A stretch of 64,000 nt of DNA from Dipteris shenzhenensis (taxonomy: Eukaryota > Polypodiophyta > Polypodiopsida > Gleicheniales). Position 1 is the stretch's first letter. Each line of letters begins with the position of its first letter. The stretch lies in assembly GCA_047967505.1 (NCBI GenBank), contig CM106541.1, one strand, 5' to 3'. Shown here piece by piece: positions 33,854 through 45,600 of the stretch. The notes beneath the pieces were generated by a model, which had not been told where the DNA came from, did not search any database, and worked only from the letters and a program-made list of their open reading frames with translations. Position numbers and translations under genes: made by a program.

Positions 33854-33871
33854 TGGTGTCGCTATCGGTGA
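33854..33871 (+). other. primer-binding site of the Gypsy element
   Basis: TGGTGTCGCTATCGGTGA lies 3 nt after LTR B. It matches the tRNA-Asp-type site TGGCGCCGTTGCCGGGGA of plant Gypsy elements except for transitions, mostly C-to-T and G-to-A, as expected from decay of methylated DNA. It fixes LTR B as a 5' LTR. Confidence 0.65.
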
Positions 33872-34930
33872 GGTTAGCACTTGAAGCGAAAGCAGAGTAC
33901 GTGTTTACATATGTGAAAAAGAACCCCCTTTGAAAAACCATTCAAGACACATCCCTCAACGAAAAGGAGTGGAAAAATGCTTTCTATGAGTGCAAAAGGA
34001 TGAGATTTACATCCTAAACAATGTTGACTTACATAAGCACATTAATACAGTAATCACACAAAATTAACCCTTAAGCCCCCCACATCCTATAAAAGAAGAA
34101 ACATCCCCCCCCTCACTTATTTCTCCTCGCTTTTCCAAGCCACTTTCATCTCTCCTCCATCTCCAAATTCCGTCAAGCCTCCATATTTTCCATCTACCTC
34201 CTTTTTTCGTCCTGCACCTTCTGTCCACCATCTCCATCACCACCTCCACCACCACCTCCACCACCACCACCACCACTTCTTCCATCAATCTCCCCACTCC
34301 ACCACCACTTTTTTCATCCAACATTCCCCCTTCACCATCACTTTTGTCATCCATCCCCTCCACCTCACTCACCATCTCCACCACCACTACTACCATGCCT
34401 CTTTCCGTCCACCCCCCCTCTCCACCATCACTTTTCTATCAACCCCCACCTCCATCACCTCCACCTCTGCCACTCAAGGTAATCCCCCTACCTCCCTCCA
34501 CCCCACCATCCCCCACCTCTTGCTATCTCTCTACCTCTCTCTACATCCCCATCTCATTTGGGCCTCCACCCTTCTCCCACCATCTCTCTACCTCTCTCTA
34601 CACCCCCATCTCCCTCCATTCCACCATACCCCTTTCTCCCTTCACCCCACCATTCCCCTTCCTCCCATCATCTATCTACCTCTTTCTACACCCCCACCTC
34701 CTCCACCCCTCCACCTCCCCTCTCACACCATCTCTCTACCTCTCTTCATCCCCCTTTCTCCATCCACTCCACCCATTAGGGGAGAATTGGTGTCTCCAAA
34801 GGGCCCCCAATTAGTGTTTCCTAATTTCAAGGGATTAGTGAGGTATTTGAGGTGTACCAATGGGGGTGCTCCTTTTTGTGGGGCAATGACATGCTGAGGT
34901 GGATGGTAGGCAAACCTGTAAATAGCCCCT
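33872..34930. other. leader and C-rich low-complexity DNA
   Basis: After the primer site there is about 200 bp without features, then CTATAAAAG at 34089-34097 followed by long pyrimidine-rich DNA with CCA/CAC repeats (34225-34480) and CCTC/TCTCTAC runs to about 34780. Open frames here encode only Ser/Pro/Thr/Leu-rich low complexity. The TATA motif could drive a transcript, but no convincing exon follows. Confidence 0.4.
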
Positions 34931-34931
34931 A

Positions 34932-35453
34932 TTGGCTACTCCTCTTATACCAGGGACCACTCAAACCATCTCCCCCCCCCTCAACCCATGCTTGACCCTC
35001 CTCCCATATGCACCTCCCCCAAACAATCCTACAAGTCATTCAAGAGGTGGTGGGCCCTTCAGGGCAAATTTCCCCCCCTCTCAACTTGTTCCAGGCCTAC
35101 CCCTCCTCTTCTTTCCATTCTCCCTCAATTTTTCAAATGTGGGAACTCATTTGGCAGCTTCTTTGCCCCCTCTTGCTCTGGTCCACTGTTTTTCTCCCTC
35201 TCCAGCACCTCCTGTAGCAGCTACTCATTCTCTCTCCATTCCTAGCTATAACACCTCCTATAGCAGTAGCAGCTGCTCATCCGCCTCTACTCTTTCTCCC
35301 TTCATTCCTAGCTATAGTACCTCCTGTAGTGGCTGCTCATCCCCCTCTGCTCTTTCTCCCTCCATTCCTAGCTACAGCACCTCTTGGAGCTTCTCTCAAC
35401 CTTCAATTACACCCTCTATACCTTCTCCCTCTCTCTCCCTCTATCGAAGCTGA
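34932..35453 (+). other. open frame rich in Ser and Pro with internal repeats
   Basis: The 173-codon frame has no recognisable domain. Its second half consists of imperfect copies of SIPSYSTSC, encoded by repeats starting near 35206, 35249, 35318 and 35379. Composition follows the pyrimidine-rich DNA, so it is probably not a real protein. It may be gag-spacer DNA of the LTR B element. Confidence 0.25.
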
Positions 35454-35519
35454 TCTCTCCTTCCAAGCTACACTTTCTAGTCCACTATTACTATTGTGAC
35501 CTCTGTACAAGCATGGTGA

Positions 35520-36460
35520 GGAGACCATACATGTACTCTATGTCCCATAGGAGCAAAAATGCACTGGGTGAATAGGTGCCTTTACACCTACAGCTTGAAT
35601 GATTGGATAGTCATGAGAGGATCTGCCAAGGGTCCACATAAGCTTCCCAAGAGCAAAAGAGGTGATATTTTGCATGAATGGAAGGGCCACATCATGAAGT
35701 TCAAGCTTGGGAAGAAAGGATGGCTTGTAAAGGTGCAACACATCTACATGGGGAAGGACATGCTTCTTCCTTCATCAAGCAATCAATCAACAATATCATC
35801 ACATTGTAAGTTTGCATTTTCTGTAAGATTTCGAAGTGTAATGAGTCAGTTTGAAATTGTATTTTGAAATAGCACCAGTGTAATGAGTTAGTTTGAAATT
35901 GTATTTTGAAATAGCACTTGTGCATAGCAGATGTATTTCCTTCAGACTTTGAGGAGTGGGAACCAGTCGAGTGCTTCTTAGGTAAGTTTACTGCCATTCA
36001 TGAGGATTTAACAAGGAAAATGCATGCTGGAGAGAAGTCCCTTGATTTGAAATAGAGAAATATCTATTGGTATAATGCCATGTACATTACTCCAAGGACG
36101 ACATCAAGCTATGGCCATCTTCAATGTATTGCAACACCACAACTTGAAGGCAAGGATTGCATCATGGTGGACACAAGAACTGTACAATCATACAAGGAAA
36201 AGATTGCAAAGGATGTGGGCATAGCCATGAACTTTACATTTGGATGTAAATGGGTAAGGTTGTCTTGGTTTATGCCTCTGCACATTTTTGCTTCTTGTTT
36301 TCAGAATGCCCTTGAGGAATTTCTTGGGGTGAATTGGGGAAGCAGGTCAGGTGAACAAAAGGGTGATCTATTTCAATGCCATGTATGTAAGGACAATGTG
36401 GTTGTCACATACCACATCTCCTGCCAAATGTTATATTTAGCTTTCCAATATAGGCATTAG
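35520..36460 (+). pseudogene. coding-like segment, unidentified
   Basis: A frame at 35559-35867 includes KLPKSKRGDILHEW and KFKLGKKGWLVKV. Another at about 35940-36060 reads DFEEWEPVECFLGKF. A third at 36080-36460 includes DTRTVQSYKEKIAKDVG and CHVCKDNVVVTYHISC. At 36254-36304 there is a GTAAGG...TTTTCAG stretch, and removing it keeps the frame (CKW then NALEEFLGVNWG). At 51 bp it is short for a plant intron. Stops break the connection between segments. I do not recognise the protein; it may be host-derived or transposon-encoded. Confidence 0.3.
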
Positions 36461-36989
36461 AGGAAAATAGGTGGCAATTGACTCCCCCTTGACTCTAACA
36501 ATGATGATAATATAGGGGTAAGTTTACATATTGATTCTCATTTAGGAGATGTCAAGAATGTGACCGTCATGTCATAATGGACACGCGTGAACACCTATTA
36601 GTCATGGAGGATGGCATGTTTGAGTCCTTCCATTTTACCATAAATGGTGAAAAGGTAGGCAAGTGTGGAGAGAAGTGCATGCATAGTGCCACTTTTATCC
36701 CTCATGCGATATTGAAGATGGCAAACAATGTGGGGTGGAACAATTTTGGATTTTGCATTTTCCAATTCATAGTGCTGTAATTTATTTTGATGTTTTAAAT
36801 GGATTTGTTTCATGTCAATGTCAACTTTTTTTCCAAAAAAAAAAAATATAACTTATTTTATTATTTATATTTAGAACATTTGGGTATATATAGGTTATAA
36901 AGTTACTTTAGTTTCAAAGTTTCACTATCATAGCCATAGTTCTCCTAGCTACCAAACTACTGCTAGGTTTGCTTTCCACGATTTCATCT
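36461..36989. other. non-coding stretch
   Basis: AT-rich with an A-run at 36835-36846. Nothing recognised. Confidence 0.3.
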
Positions 36990-38200
36990 CTAATACTCTG
37001 TTAGTTAATAGAGAGGAGTTATTTTTAGTCTTTGATAAGAGCATAAATGTCCTAGGCACCTACTTGGGAGCTCGAGATAATTTTGAAGACCTCATCAAGT
37101 ATATGCAAGACCACATCATGAGTTTCACATATCAACTTGATGAGTCTACAAAAAGATGGGTCCCAATCGATTACTTAAAGTACCTGTTCAATCAAGAACC
37201 CAAGTTCATGAAGTGTTTAGATCGCTTTCAAGCCCAACTCACACCTTAAGAGTTTAGGGAGGTGGACAATGATGACCTCCTAGCATGTGAAGTCATAAAA
37301 AACACAGCATATAGGTTCTTATCCTAGGAAATGACCTTTATTTTCCTTCTCCAGGAGGGACAAATGGAAGAGGAGGCCTCGACCTCAAGCCCTGGCCCTT
37401 GCCCCTACCCTTGCCGATCCTCTTGCTTCTATAGATGAGTCCAACATCTACAATGAAGAGCCCATTGATAAAGAAGGTGAGGAGTGAGAAGCTGCGTTGG
37501 CTTTGGAAGTGCTCCATAGACCTCTTGAACCCCATTCTACTTCTCAAATTCCATCCACCTCGGGCACCACCTTTGTTGATGTCGCAATAGTGATATGGTT
37601 TCTTGCTCCCATTCTTGTCGATGGAGAACAATACCTCTTTCTCCATGACATCGAGGTTATGTTTGGTCTCTGGGAGGATGAAGCTCTTGGTGTCCTATGT
37701 GGATACAAGGTGGACACAACTATGCAAGAACCTGGGTTTTTGGGAGCAAATGATTCAATAGAAGAGGTTCTTGCTTTAACACTGGCCAAAATCAAAGATG
37801 CAGAGACATCAATCTACTCCGACCTACCTGATGTTCTAGAAGAAGCCTCCACATCTCACTCCAGACAGTAGGAGGCCTCTGGATCCATCCTCATTGACAA
37901 AGAGAAGGGATCGAGCATGATGACTCCATGGTGGTAAGAAACTATGAGCTTCAAATTTCTTCTCTCTTGGTATAATTTTGCTTTATCGGCATTCTAATGT
38001 AATGTTGGACTGTTGCAGGAGGCATTTGAGGTCGACCTCTTCTCATCTGGGCAACGCCTTACTCGTAGTAGCTTTGGCTGCGATCACTCACTGGCACATT
38101 ACCTTGGCCAAGGCAAAGGGCGCTTTGTGGTTATCCACAAAAAGTTTTTGCCACATGGCACTGATGACCTCCTGAAGTGCAAGGCCTTGTCATGAGTGAT
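36990..38200 (+). pseudogene. coding-like segments, unidentified
   Basis: Adjacent frames read EELFLVFDKSINVLGTYLG and YMQDHIMSFTYQLDEST at 37010-37246, then DGEQYLFLHDIEVMFGLW at about 37618-37680, and FVVIHKKFLPHGTDDLLK near 38120-38180. Between the last two, a GTAAGAAAC donor-like site (near 37936) and a TTGCAG acceptor (near 38020) suggest an intron, but the frame does not join cleanly. Several in-frame stops occur. Not recognised. The block ends about 450 bp from the 3' end of the converging histone H3-like pseudogene. Confidence 0.3.
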
Positions 38201-38653
38201 TAATCATGCTGACATCAATCGTAATGCTAACAAGGTCATTTTGGTGAAGCACATGGCTAACCTCAATGCTTTTGGAACCAATTTTCAAGGTATGGCATTG
38301 ATGGTAGCAGCCATGTCCTTAGCTAGCCAACGATAATAGCATTGATGCTCTATCGACTAGGTTTAGAGCTAGGAGTGTATTTGGGAATTCAAAGGCCGAT
38401 GTTCTTAAGTGTTTTAGAGAGGAGAGAAAGGCTATGAAGCCTTATTGTATAGAACTTTTATTCTATATGAATACATATATACTTTTTATACAGTGTCTCA
38501 TTTTGTGTTCTTTTACAAAATTTATTTTATATTGTCATTGTATTTTATAACTTTAATTAGTAATAGAACATAAAAATATCTTTTATTCATTGGCCTCAAA
38601 GGTCAGAGATTTACAAAATGATTTAGATTACACTAAATGAACCTAAAAAACAT

Positions 38654-39766
38654 CTAGGGCCTAATGGAGGGATCAGAGTGGATGCGCTTGGTGAGTGCAA
38701 GGTCCTTGTCCATCACTGTTACTCTTTTGGCATGGATAGCACATAAGTTCGCATCTTCAAAAAGACCTACTATCATCTGCTCCATTGCCTCTTGAATTGC
38801 TCCCATAGCGCCCAAAGTGAAATGCATATCATCCTTGTAATGCTGTGCTATTTCACATACAATACGTTGGAAGGGTGCATGGAATGAGATTGTCCACAGT
38901 GGTTTGGAACTTGCACATCTCTTGAAGTGCCTTCATGCCTGATTTTTTGTGCCTCTTGATCTTTGGGGAACCCTGCACCCGCCTTTGGACATGGCTCCAT
39001 GGCCACTTGACCACTTTGAACTTCTTTTGCCTCTCCTCCCTTGCAACCTCTCTTCAGACTCCTCTTCCTGTGTCTAGTTGGTCCTTTGAGGTGGCTTGTC
39101 GTGCCTAGGGGTTTGCTTTATCTTTGGTCCCTTTACCTTTTGATGAGGTTGTGAGACAGCAGGTTGAGGCTCTTGCTTAGCTCGTACTAGAGGCTCCTCA
39201 TATGTGATAATCTCGAGGCACAGAGGGTTGATGGTGCTCATCTATCCAGTTTGCTTGGTTGGAGGATTGGGGCCAAGGTTCATTATATCTGAGAGCCCAC
39301 CGAATACTTCCTCTTATTGTGGCCCCTTTAATCTCTCCATCTCCTCGCTTTGCCTTTCTTGCTCCCCTTGTTGGTCTAGATGCTCCATGCCAAGATTCCA
39401 CGGAGGAGGGAGGGGCAGTTGATCATGATTGATTGGACTATTTTGTCCCTCTTGGGAGACCTCTCTACTTCCATGGTTAGTTGTGTGGAAGGACTGAGAG
39501 GATACCTGATCGTGCTTGGATCCTTCATCATGCTAGTATTCCTCATGGTGCTGAGATCCCTGGGATCCCCTATGAGAGTCGGATGGTGGGGACTTGTGTT
39601 GCTGGGACTCCTGATGATGAGAACCGCCTTCAGATCCTTGCTGATCATTTCCCTCTTGGCCACTGGGGCTTGTAGTGTGTTTGGAGGCCATGGAGTTGTG
39701 AGGAGGAGAGTGGGTAGCATCTAAATGGCGTTCAGTGGGTCTAGCAGTTTGTTTAACTTGTGCCAT
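38654..39766 (-). pseudogene. histone H3-like gene with a very long N-terminal tail, disabled
   Basis: The ATG at 39766 opens MAQVKQTARPTERH. Canonical H3 starts ARTKQTARKS, so K4, Q5, T6, A7 and R8 are kept while R2, T3 and K9 are changed. At the 3' end the same register encodes a histone fold: [44 protein letters not shown] and [11 protein letters not shown], ending at a TAG at 38654-38656. These are the alpha1, loop1, alpha2 and alpha3 blocks of H3; loop 1 has canonical H3 length, not the longer CENH3 form. The alphaN helix ([17 protein letters not shown]) is in another frame at about 38950-38895, preceded by Lys/Arg-rich sequence (KIKRHKK). Two bases appear deleted near 38879. The tail, about 270 codons against about 43 in H3, is rich in His, Gln, Ser and Pro, and carries five in-frame stops in the first-ATG frame. 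A GTAAAG donor and AG acceptor could remove some of them as an intron, but the alphaN-alpha1 shift remains, so I call it a pseudogene (or an assembly error). Confidence 0.75.
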
Positions 39767-39840
39767 AGAAATGAGGGATTTTAGGGTTTTGAAGTGCTTT
39801 ATCTAGTCTTTTTTAAAGCACTTTAGGGTTTTTATTTATA
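39767..39840 (-). promoter_or_regulatory. TATA box and teloboxes of the H3-like gene
   Basis: On the minus strand TATAAATA (39840-39833) lies 67 bp upstream of the ATG. Between them are two AAACCCTAAA motifs (near 39830-39822 and 39790-39781). Telobox (AAACCCTA) motifs next to the transcription start are typical of plant genes active in dividing cells, including ribosomal-protein and histone-related genes. Their presence fits a once-functional H3-like gene. Confidence 0.55.
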
Positions 39841-40059
39841 GGCCCTTTTAAATTAGGGATTTTTGAGTGCACCCCCTCCCCCCCTTTGTCGCCAGTTTGG
39901 TAATGCTTAATCTTCACCACCCTCCCTCCCAACCCACCCACCCCTCTGCCTTGCCATGTTGCACATGCAATTCTGCAATTTCCAAACAAATTTGTGAATT
40001 TTGGAATCTATAATTGACTCAAAATAGTGTTAACTTTATTCATCAAACATTTTACATTT

Positions 40060-42660
40060 GGAGTTCTCTTAGGACCCAATGCCTCCCTTGTCTGACTCTA
40101 TGTTGCAACCAAAGTGCAACCCCTTGGCTCCCTATTGAGGACTTCTAAGTAGCACATCTCCTTGTCTTCTTTACATGTTGAACCGCTTTTGCGAGACTTG
40201 AGACCTCTACCTTATCACACTCGAGAGTCGTGGCCTCTAGACATCTATAAAACTAGTCGAACATTTCGTGTAGTGCATTGCTTCACGCGATACCACCCCC
40301 ATGCCTTGTATTCTTGAAGTATGCTGCCTTTGCTCTATGGTGTGATTTCTCCATTACTTGAGTATTCCAAATGGATAGAGGGCCCCATTGCTCCACAAAC
40401 CATGGTGCACGTGTGTAAAGAATATGTTGTAAAGAAAAACATTGTATTAGAAACATAAACTGCCTCAAGTTTAAAGCACAAAATTTCAACCTAAGGAGGA
40501 TTACCATGTAATGTGTAATATGTGACTCCCCCCATGCTTCTACCATCAATGATATGAATTCTCCCAATGTTGTCTTGAATCTCTCATAATAAAGCTCATC
40601 TATTTGACCTTTTCTAAGCAACTTTATAAATGCATCAAGCTTTGTCCACAATTTTGCTCTCAAAGTAGCAATTTGTGGATGTGAAGCTTGATTTGTAGTG
40701 CACTCACACAAAACTTTTGAGTACTCCCAACCTAGGTTGCTTTGAGCCAATGTCTGTTTTTCTTTATTAGCATTGTGGTTGGACAAGAACCTCCTTGCCT
40801 TTCCTCCACCCATGGACACTTTAGCAGGAGGAGTTTGTGTCTTTCCTGATTGTTTCTTGTCCTGCTTAAGCTTCACATTACCTTTGTGAAGTCCCATTAG
40901 TGAGAGTGTTCTTTAGCTTTTGCAATGCATTGTGCAGATACTTGCTGTGGCCTTAAATTCCAAGCATAAACTAGATGGATATAGAGTAACTTATCAAGTA
41001 TATGTAGTTCAACATGCAAAGTACACACGTGTACCCACTCCAATGGAATTGGTAGAATGGGGTCCCACTTAGGATCTGTTTTGTGATGATCAGGGACTGC
41101 ACTTTGGTTCCAAGAAAGGATGCCATTTTCCCACTATAGGCTTCGCTTTTGCATCTTCTGAGAGTGGGTGCAATACAAGCATGTCCATTTTGCATCTGCA
41201 CCTGTATCACAACCATTCAAGCACATGAGGGTCTTCAAATCACCAACTAGATGCCATTCAACTTGAAACATTCCATGCCCATCCACTTTAATGTTTGCCC
41301 TGCCTCTTGTCTCGAATAATCAACGGGATGCCGGTTCTCTCCAAAACCCACTTCAATGTCTTGTGGCACTCCTTTGGGGTCTCAAAGGCTGCAAGCCACC
41401 ATATGTCCTTCTCAAATTGGACAGACAAACCTTGATCAACTTCCTTATCCCCTTGAAAAAAACACAAGACATCATTCATAATACAAATGCTCACCCTCTC
41501 TAGCTTGTGCTCTTTTACCAACTGAGCTTCATCCATTTTTATGGCAAATACTAGCTCTCCATCTGTACAATGAAAGAGAAATATAGTAAGGATATAGAAA
41601 TGAGAAGAAATAAAGTTGAATGTGAAGAGGGAATTTCTCTTACCTTCTTCTCTCATCCCATAGAATTTGACCATGGCTTTCTGCAAATTCTCTACATCCA
41701 CGTAAACATTATTGAAAGAATTCATCTCAAATGTTTGGACGCCAGATTTCTTTTTACTCTTCCAAGTCATTGTGCCACTTACACAATGGTATCCTCCAAG
41801 ATTTTCTCTAGCACATTGGTTTGTTTCTTGACATGCGAGCCTTCCTGACCATGGTGTTGGCAATGGCATTGTAGATATCTTATACTTTTCCTCCATAGCA
41901 GACTTGAAAATTTTAAAAATAGAGTTGTAAGCTTCATGACTTACACAAGCAACATCACAAGCTCCAAGCACCTCCTTTGCTTGCACGAGGCCCTCGAAGT
42001 CCTTCATTACCTCTCTAGCAACTTGTTCACGTAGCCCTTTTTGTCTAGGGTCCTTCAACACTTCAATGACATAACTTGGCTTTATTAAACTTCTTAGAAC
42101 ATATGAAGGATCACTATCATCCATTTCCATTGTTCCCATCACATCCTCCATGAAATTCCTAAAGTAGAGTACAAATGAGTCTTAGTGGAAACAATACAAC
42201 ACCACAAATATTTTGGAGTAAGAAATTCCATTGAAAATTTGGGGAATTAACCTTGCAGCCTGTACTCTCCTCTTTCGAGCACCACTATTGGTTGACAATG
42301 CATCCATAGATTGCCATTGCCTTTTCCTCTCCTTTAGTCCCAAAGGTGTTCCCTTCAACTTTTGTACTCATTCTATCGACTTCTCTCGTTCCTTCTCCAT
42401 AGCACATTGAACTTGGCCATAAATAGACCTTTCCAAATCTTGTTTGCTTTTAGCGAGCTTCTAGATTGATTATTCCAATCCATGTCGCTCCAAGTCCAAT
42501 GCATGTGCTTTGTCTCACTGAGTTCTTTGTCTTGCAATTGGAGATCCTACATACTACTATGCATTGCCACAATAGTAATATTTTCCAAATGTGCAAGTTC
42601 TTCTGCTTGGGCTCTATGCAACCTCGCTTGCTTGCATAGCCAATGTCTAAGAATGATTCA
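40060..42660 (-). pseudogene. multi-exon gene of an uncharacterised family, disabled
   Basis: Minus-strand coding with good splice signals. A coiled-coil-like first part (about 42640-42252; RLHRAQAEELAHLEN, QDLERSIYGQVQ) ends at AAG|GT. A 93-bp intron follows, then exon 42158-41644 (DPRQKGLREQVAREVMKDFE), an 81-bp intron (41643-41563), and sequence from 41562 with DGELVFAIKMDEAQLVKEH. Next come WHLVGDLKTLMCLNGCD and KWTCLYCTHSQ with paired cysteines near 41230-41130, LHVELHILDKLLYIHLV, and further right WFVEQWGPLSIWNTQVMEKS and HHRAKAAYFKNTRHGGG near 40400-40290. From memory, the order GDLK-C-CxxC...LHxxLxxxDxL...WGxLxxxxxQxxEK resembles a family of uncharacterised, possibly transposon-derived proteins in cnidarians and other eukaryotes; unverified. 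Breaks include TGA at 42368-42370, stops upstream in the coiled-coil part, a one-base shift near 41295, TAG near 41144 and further stops below 40285. Confidence 0.55.
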
Positions 42661-45600
42661 ATCAATTGCAACAATAACCGAGCAATCCAATGTGTCCATT
42701 GCCAACAAACCGAACAACATCATGCATTGTATGAAAAGGAGGACTCTTTTGGGTGGCAAAGTCTAAAGGATACAAGTTTCCATCCACCCAAAGGTAAGGA
42801 TGCTTCTTACCTTGCAATCAAAGATTGTGGAGCACACTTTGAGGAGTTTCTTTATATCCCAAATGGCGTGTTGTGACATGAAGTTGGGGGTAATAAACTT
42901 CATGCACCTCTTCACTTCCTACTGCTTTTGAACTGAGTGATAGAGATATTCATCACTAGGAAAGGGACATTAAAAAGAAGCTTTTATACCAAGAGACCAC
43001 ACCATACTATCCTTCCTTATATGAGAATGAAGATGGTAACATCCTAATTCATGTTGTACTCAGGCATAGGGAGAAGGAATGGATCAGTGGAGGCCATAAT
43101 CTTAGCAAGTCGGTCTGCACCAAAGAGAAGAGTGATACGTTGTTGAAAGAAGATCTTATGGCTCAACATGACATGAACTAAAATATATTGAGGAGTTTGA
43201 AGGGGCTGATTGGGTCGGATGGGTAGGTTTCGAGAAAACATTGCACCTCCTTTTGGAGAGTGTTTCGAGAAAACACTCTCCAAAATGTTATAAGACACAG
43301 AGACCCATAACTTTTAGTAAAGAAAAGATATAAAATATTCAAGCACATATCCAAATGTGCCTTGAAATGGGCTTCGCTTTGATATAAGTTTCATAAGAAA
43401 CAGAGAAGCGGTTGGAAAGATATGGGCACAGAGAGTCATAGATTTTTGGTTTGAAATCTAATATAGTAACTGAAGACATAGGATGCTGCTCCTTGAAGAG
43501 AGCTTCACATTGTTGATATAAGTTTCATTCAAATTAGACCATCGAGCAAAAAGCTATATGAGCAAAATACTAAGAACAAGGGGTTAAACTGTCATGAAAA
43601 CACCTACTCCTTCTACTGGTGTATGATTAGACTTCATCAATGATCCAAGTCCCATACAGGTTTCCTAGGAGGGAAGGAAGAGCTCCCTTTGTGACTTTGG
43701 AAATAGATAAACCATGTATGCGCAATGAGTGGCCGAATAGACAATACTTTTGGGCACTTTGGAAGAGAAAACAATGGAAAAAGGGAAGAGACACTCAAGA
43801 GAGAGAACCTGAAGTGACCTTCATTACCAATAGAGTGAGACTCCACTCTAATGCAGCTTAAAATACTATAAACACAAGGGAGAAGAAGAGCTTTCATATG
43901 TACAAGAGGGAGCGGAAGCTCCAAGACTATCATAGAGAGAGAATAAACTAGAGAGAGATGGACTCAAGAGTTTAGATAAAAAAATATCTACAAGAAGGAG
44001 AGAAGGCTCATGGAAGAGGCTTGAGGAGACTAGAGGTACAGCAACATGATGCCTAATGGTGGAAGAGATGATGAAAAAGGGAGAGGAGCGCTTCTTTTAT
44101 AGAGATTTTGTCACCCTTCTTCACCCATTTACAATTGTTGCCTGTAGATTCCTTTCCCCATCAATCACATAAGCCCGTATGTCACCATCCATGTCCTTTT
44201 TGGCTACTCTTGCCATAAGCTCCCACTCAACTCAATCCTAAAGCACTGTCTCTAGGAGAGCCAGTGCTAATAAAGGACTGAAGAATTATGTACTTTCCAT
44301 TTAGTTTCATCTACATCTAGATTCTATTTTTTAGTTTTCGATTTTAGCATATTTAATGCGCATTGTGTATAACGAAGGCCTACGCACTCTAAAGGATTGT
44401 TAATTAAAGCTGAAAAGATAGCTTTATTGTTTAGCGCTTTTTCAAATGGTATGACATATAAGATAATTATTTCTTTATTATGACGTGAAGGCTCTAGGTG
44501 ATATATTTCATGTATAAGAAGTATGGGATATATGTCCATGTTATGGGTCAAGGGCTTCAACAAGTGTGCCACTATAACATTGATGCCCGGATCCCCTCGC
44601 TATTGGCAACTTGCTGGTCGTACATCTCGACGGCGGGGGTTTTGATGGCAGTGTGGGAGTTTTGCAATAGTATAGTCTTCAATCATGGTGACAAAAAGGT
44701 GGCTATGATTGTGATACACATAAAAGTAGAACTCTCTTGTTGCATGCAAAGTAGACAATGGATGTGTGGCCCTTTTTGGATCTACCAAATTTTGTACATG
44801 GTCTTTTTGTAGGGCATGACTAGCCCCATAATATATCTCGCTTTTTTGTTTTTTGTTTTTGGTTTTTTAAAGTATTCTATAAGAGGTGACCCTCACACAC
44901 TTGTGGCCTCATACCAAAGCAAATGATGTAAAGAATAACAAGCCTAATTGAAAGCATAGGTAACATTATGGATCCAAAGGACATGATACCAAATGTGAAT
45001 TTATTAAGTTTAGAAATAACATAGTTTTATTCAACGTGTAGAAGGAATAGTCATTCATCAAGTAAATATTAATTTTATACATAAGAAATTGTGCATCTTA
45101 GAATGTCCTAAGCTCACAAATTAGCTAGATTCCTATAAAGATATTTCAAAGAATGGACACTCAAAATTAAAACACCCTATTTAACCTTACTAAAAATTTA
45201 GACTAAGAATAGTAAAAGCCCACATTGAATGTGAAGAATGAGGCCATGTTATATTCTCTAATTATCACCCAAGTAGAGTTTAATCATGATACCAAAATCA
45301 CGCACTGCTATCTCAACGTTGTACTAGGCTTTGCAAGAAATTGACTAGTGCTAGAGTGAGTGACTCACAAATTCAAAGGATCTGTTGCACAACGGACACA
45401 CGGGAGAAACTGGAATGTGTCTGGTCAATTTGGCCTGAACGGGGACCTCTTTATAGAATACTTATAAGCACTAGTCGAACTTCCCACCCACTTCCCAACA
45501 CATGCTTGAAATTCCCTAAGACACACATTAATACTTTAGTAAATATTCTCAACATAACCCCCCTCACTTTATCTATTCCATAAGAACTATCCACATCAAC

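Noticed and set aside
34064-34897. Pro/Ser/Thr frames and a Val/Glu-rich complement
   Set aside because: Low-complexity CCA/CTC DNA; no domain and no support for translation.
38654-39766. Centromeric histone CENH3 as the identity of the H3-like gene
   Set aside because: Loop 1 has canonical H3 length and the alpha2-alpha3 blocks are closer to H3 than to CENH3; the long tail alone does not make it CENH3.
44498-44812. Possible LINE reverse transcriptase C-terminus (LMAVWEFCNSIVFNHGDKK)
   Set aside because: Only a weak resemblance in one short frame; no RT core, endonuclease or poly(A) tail nearby.
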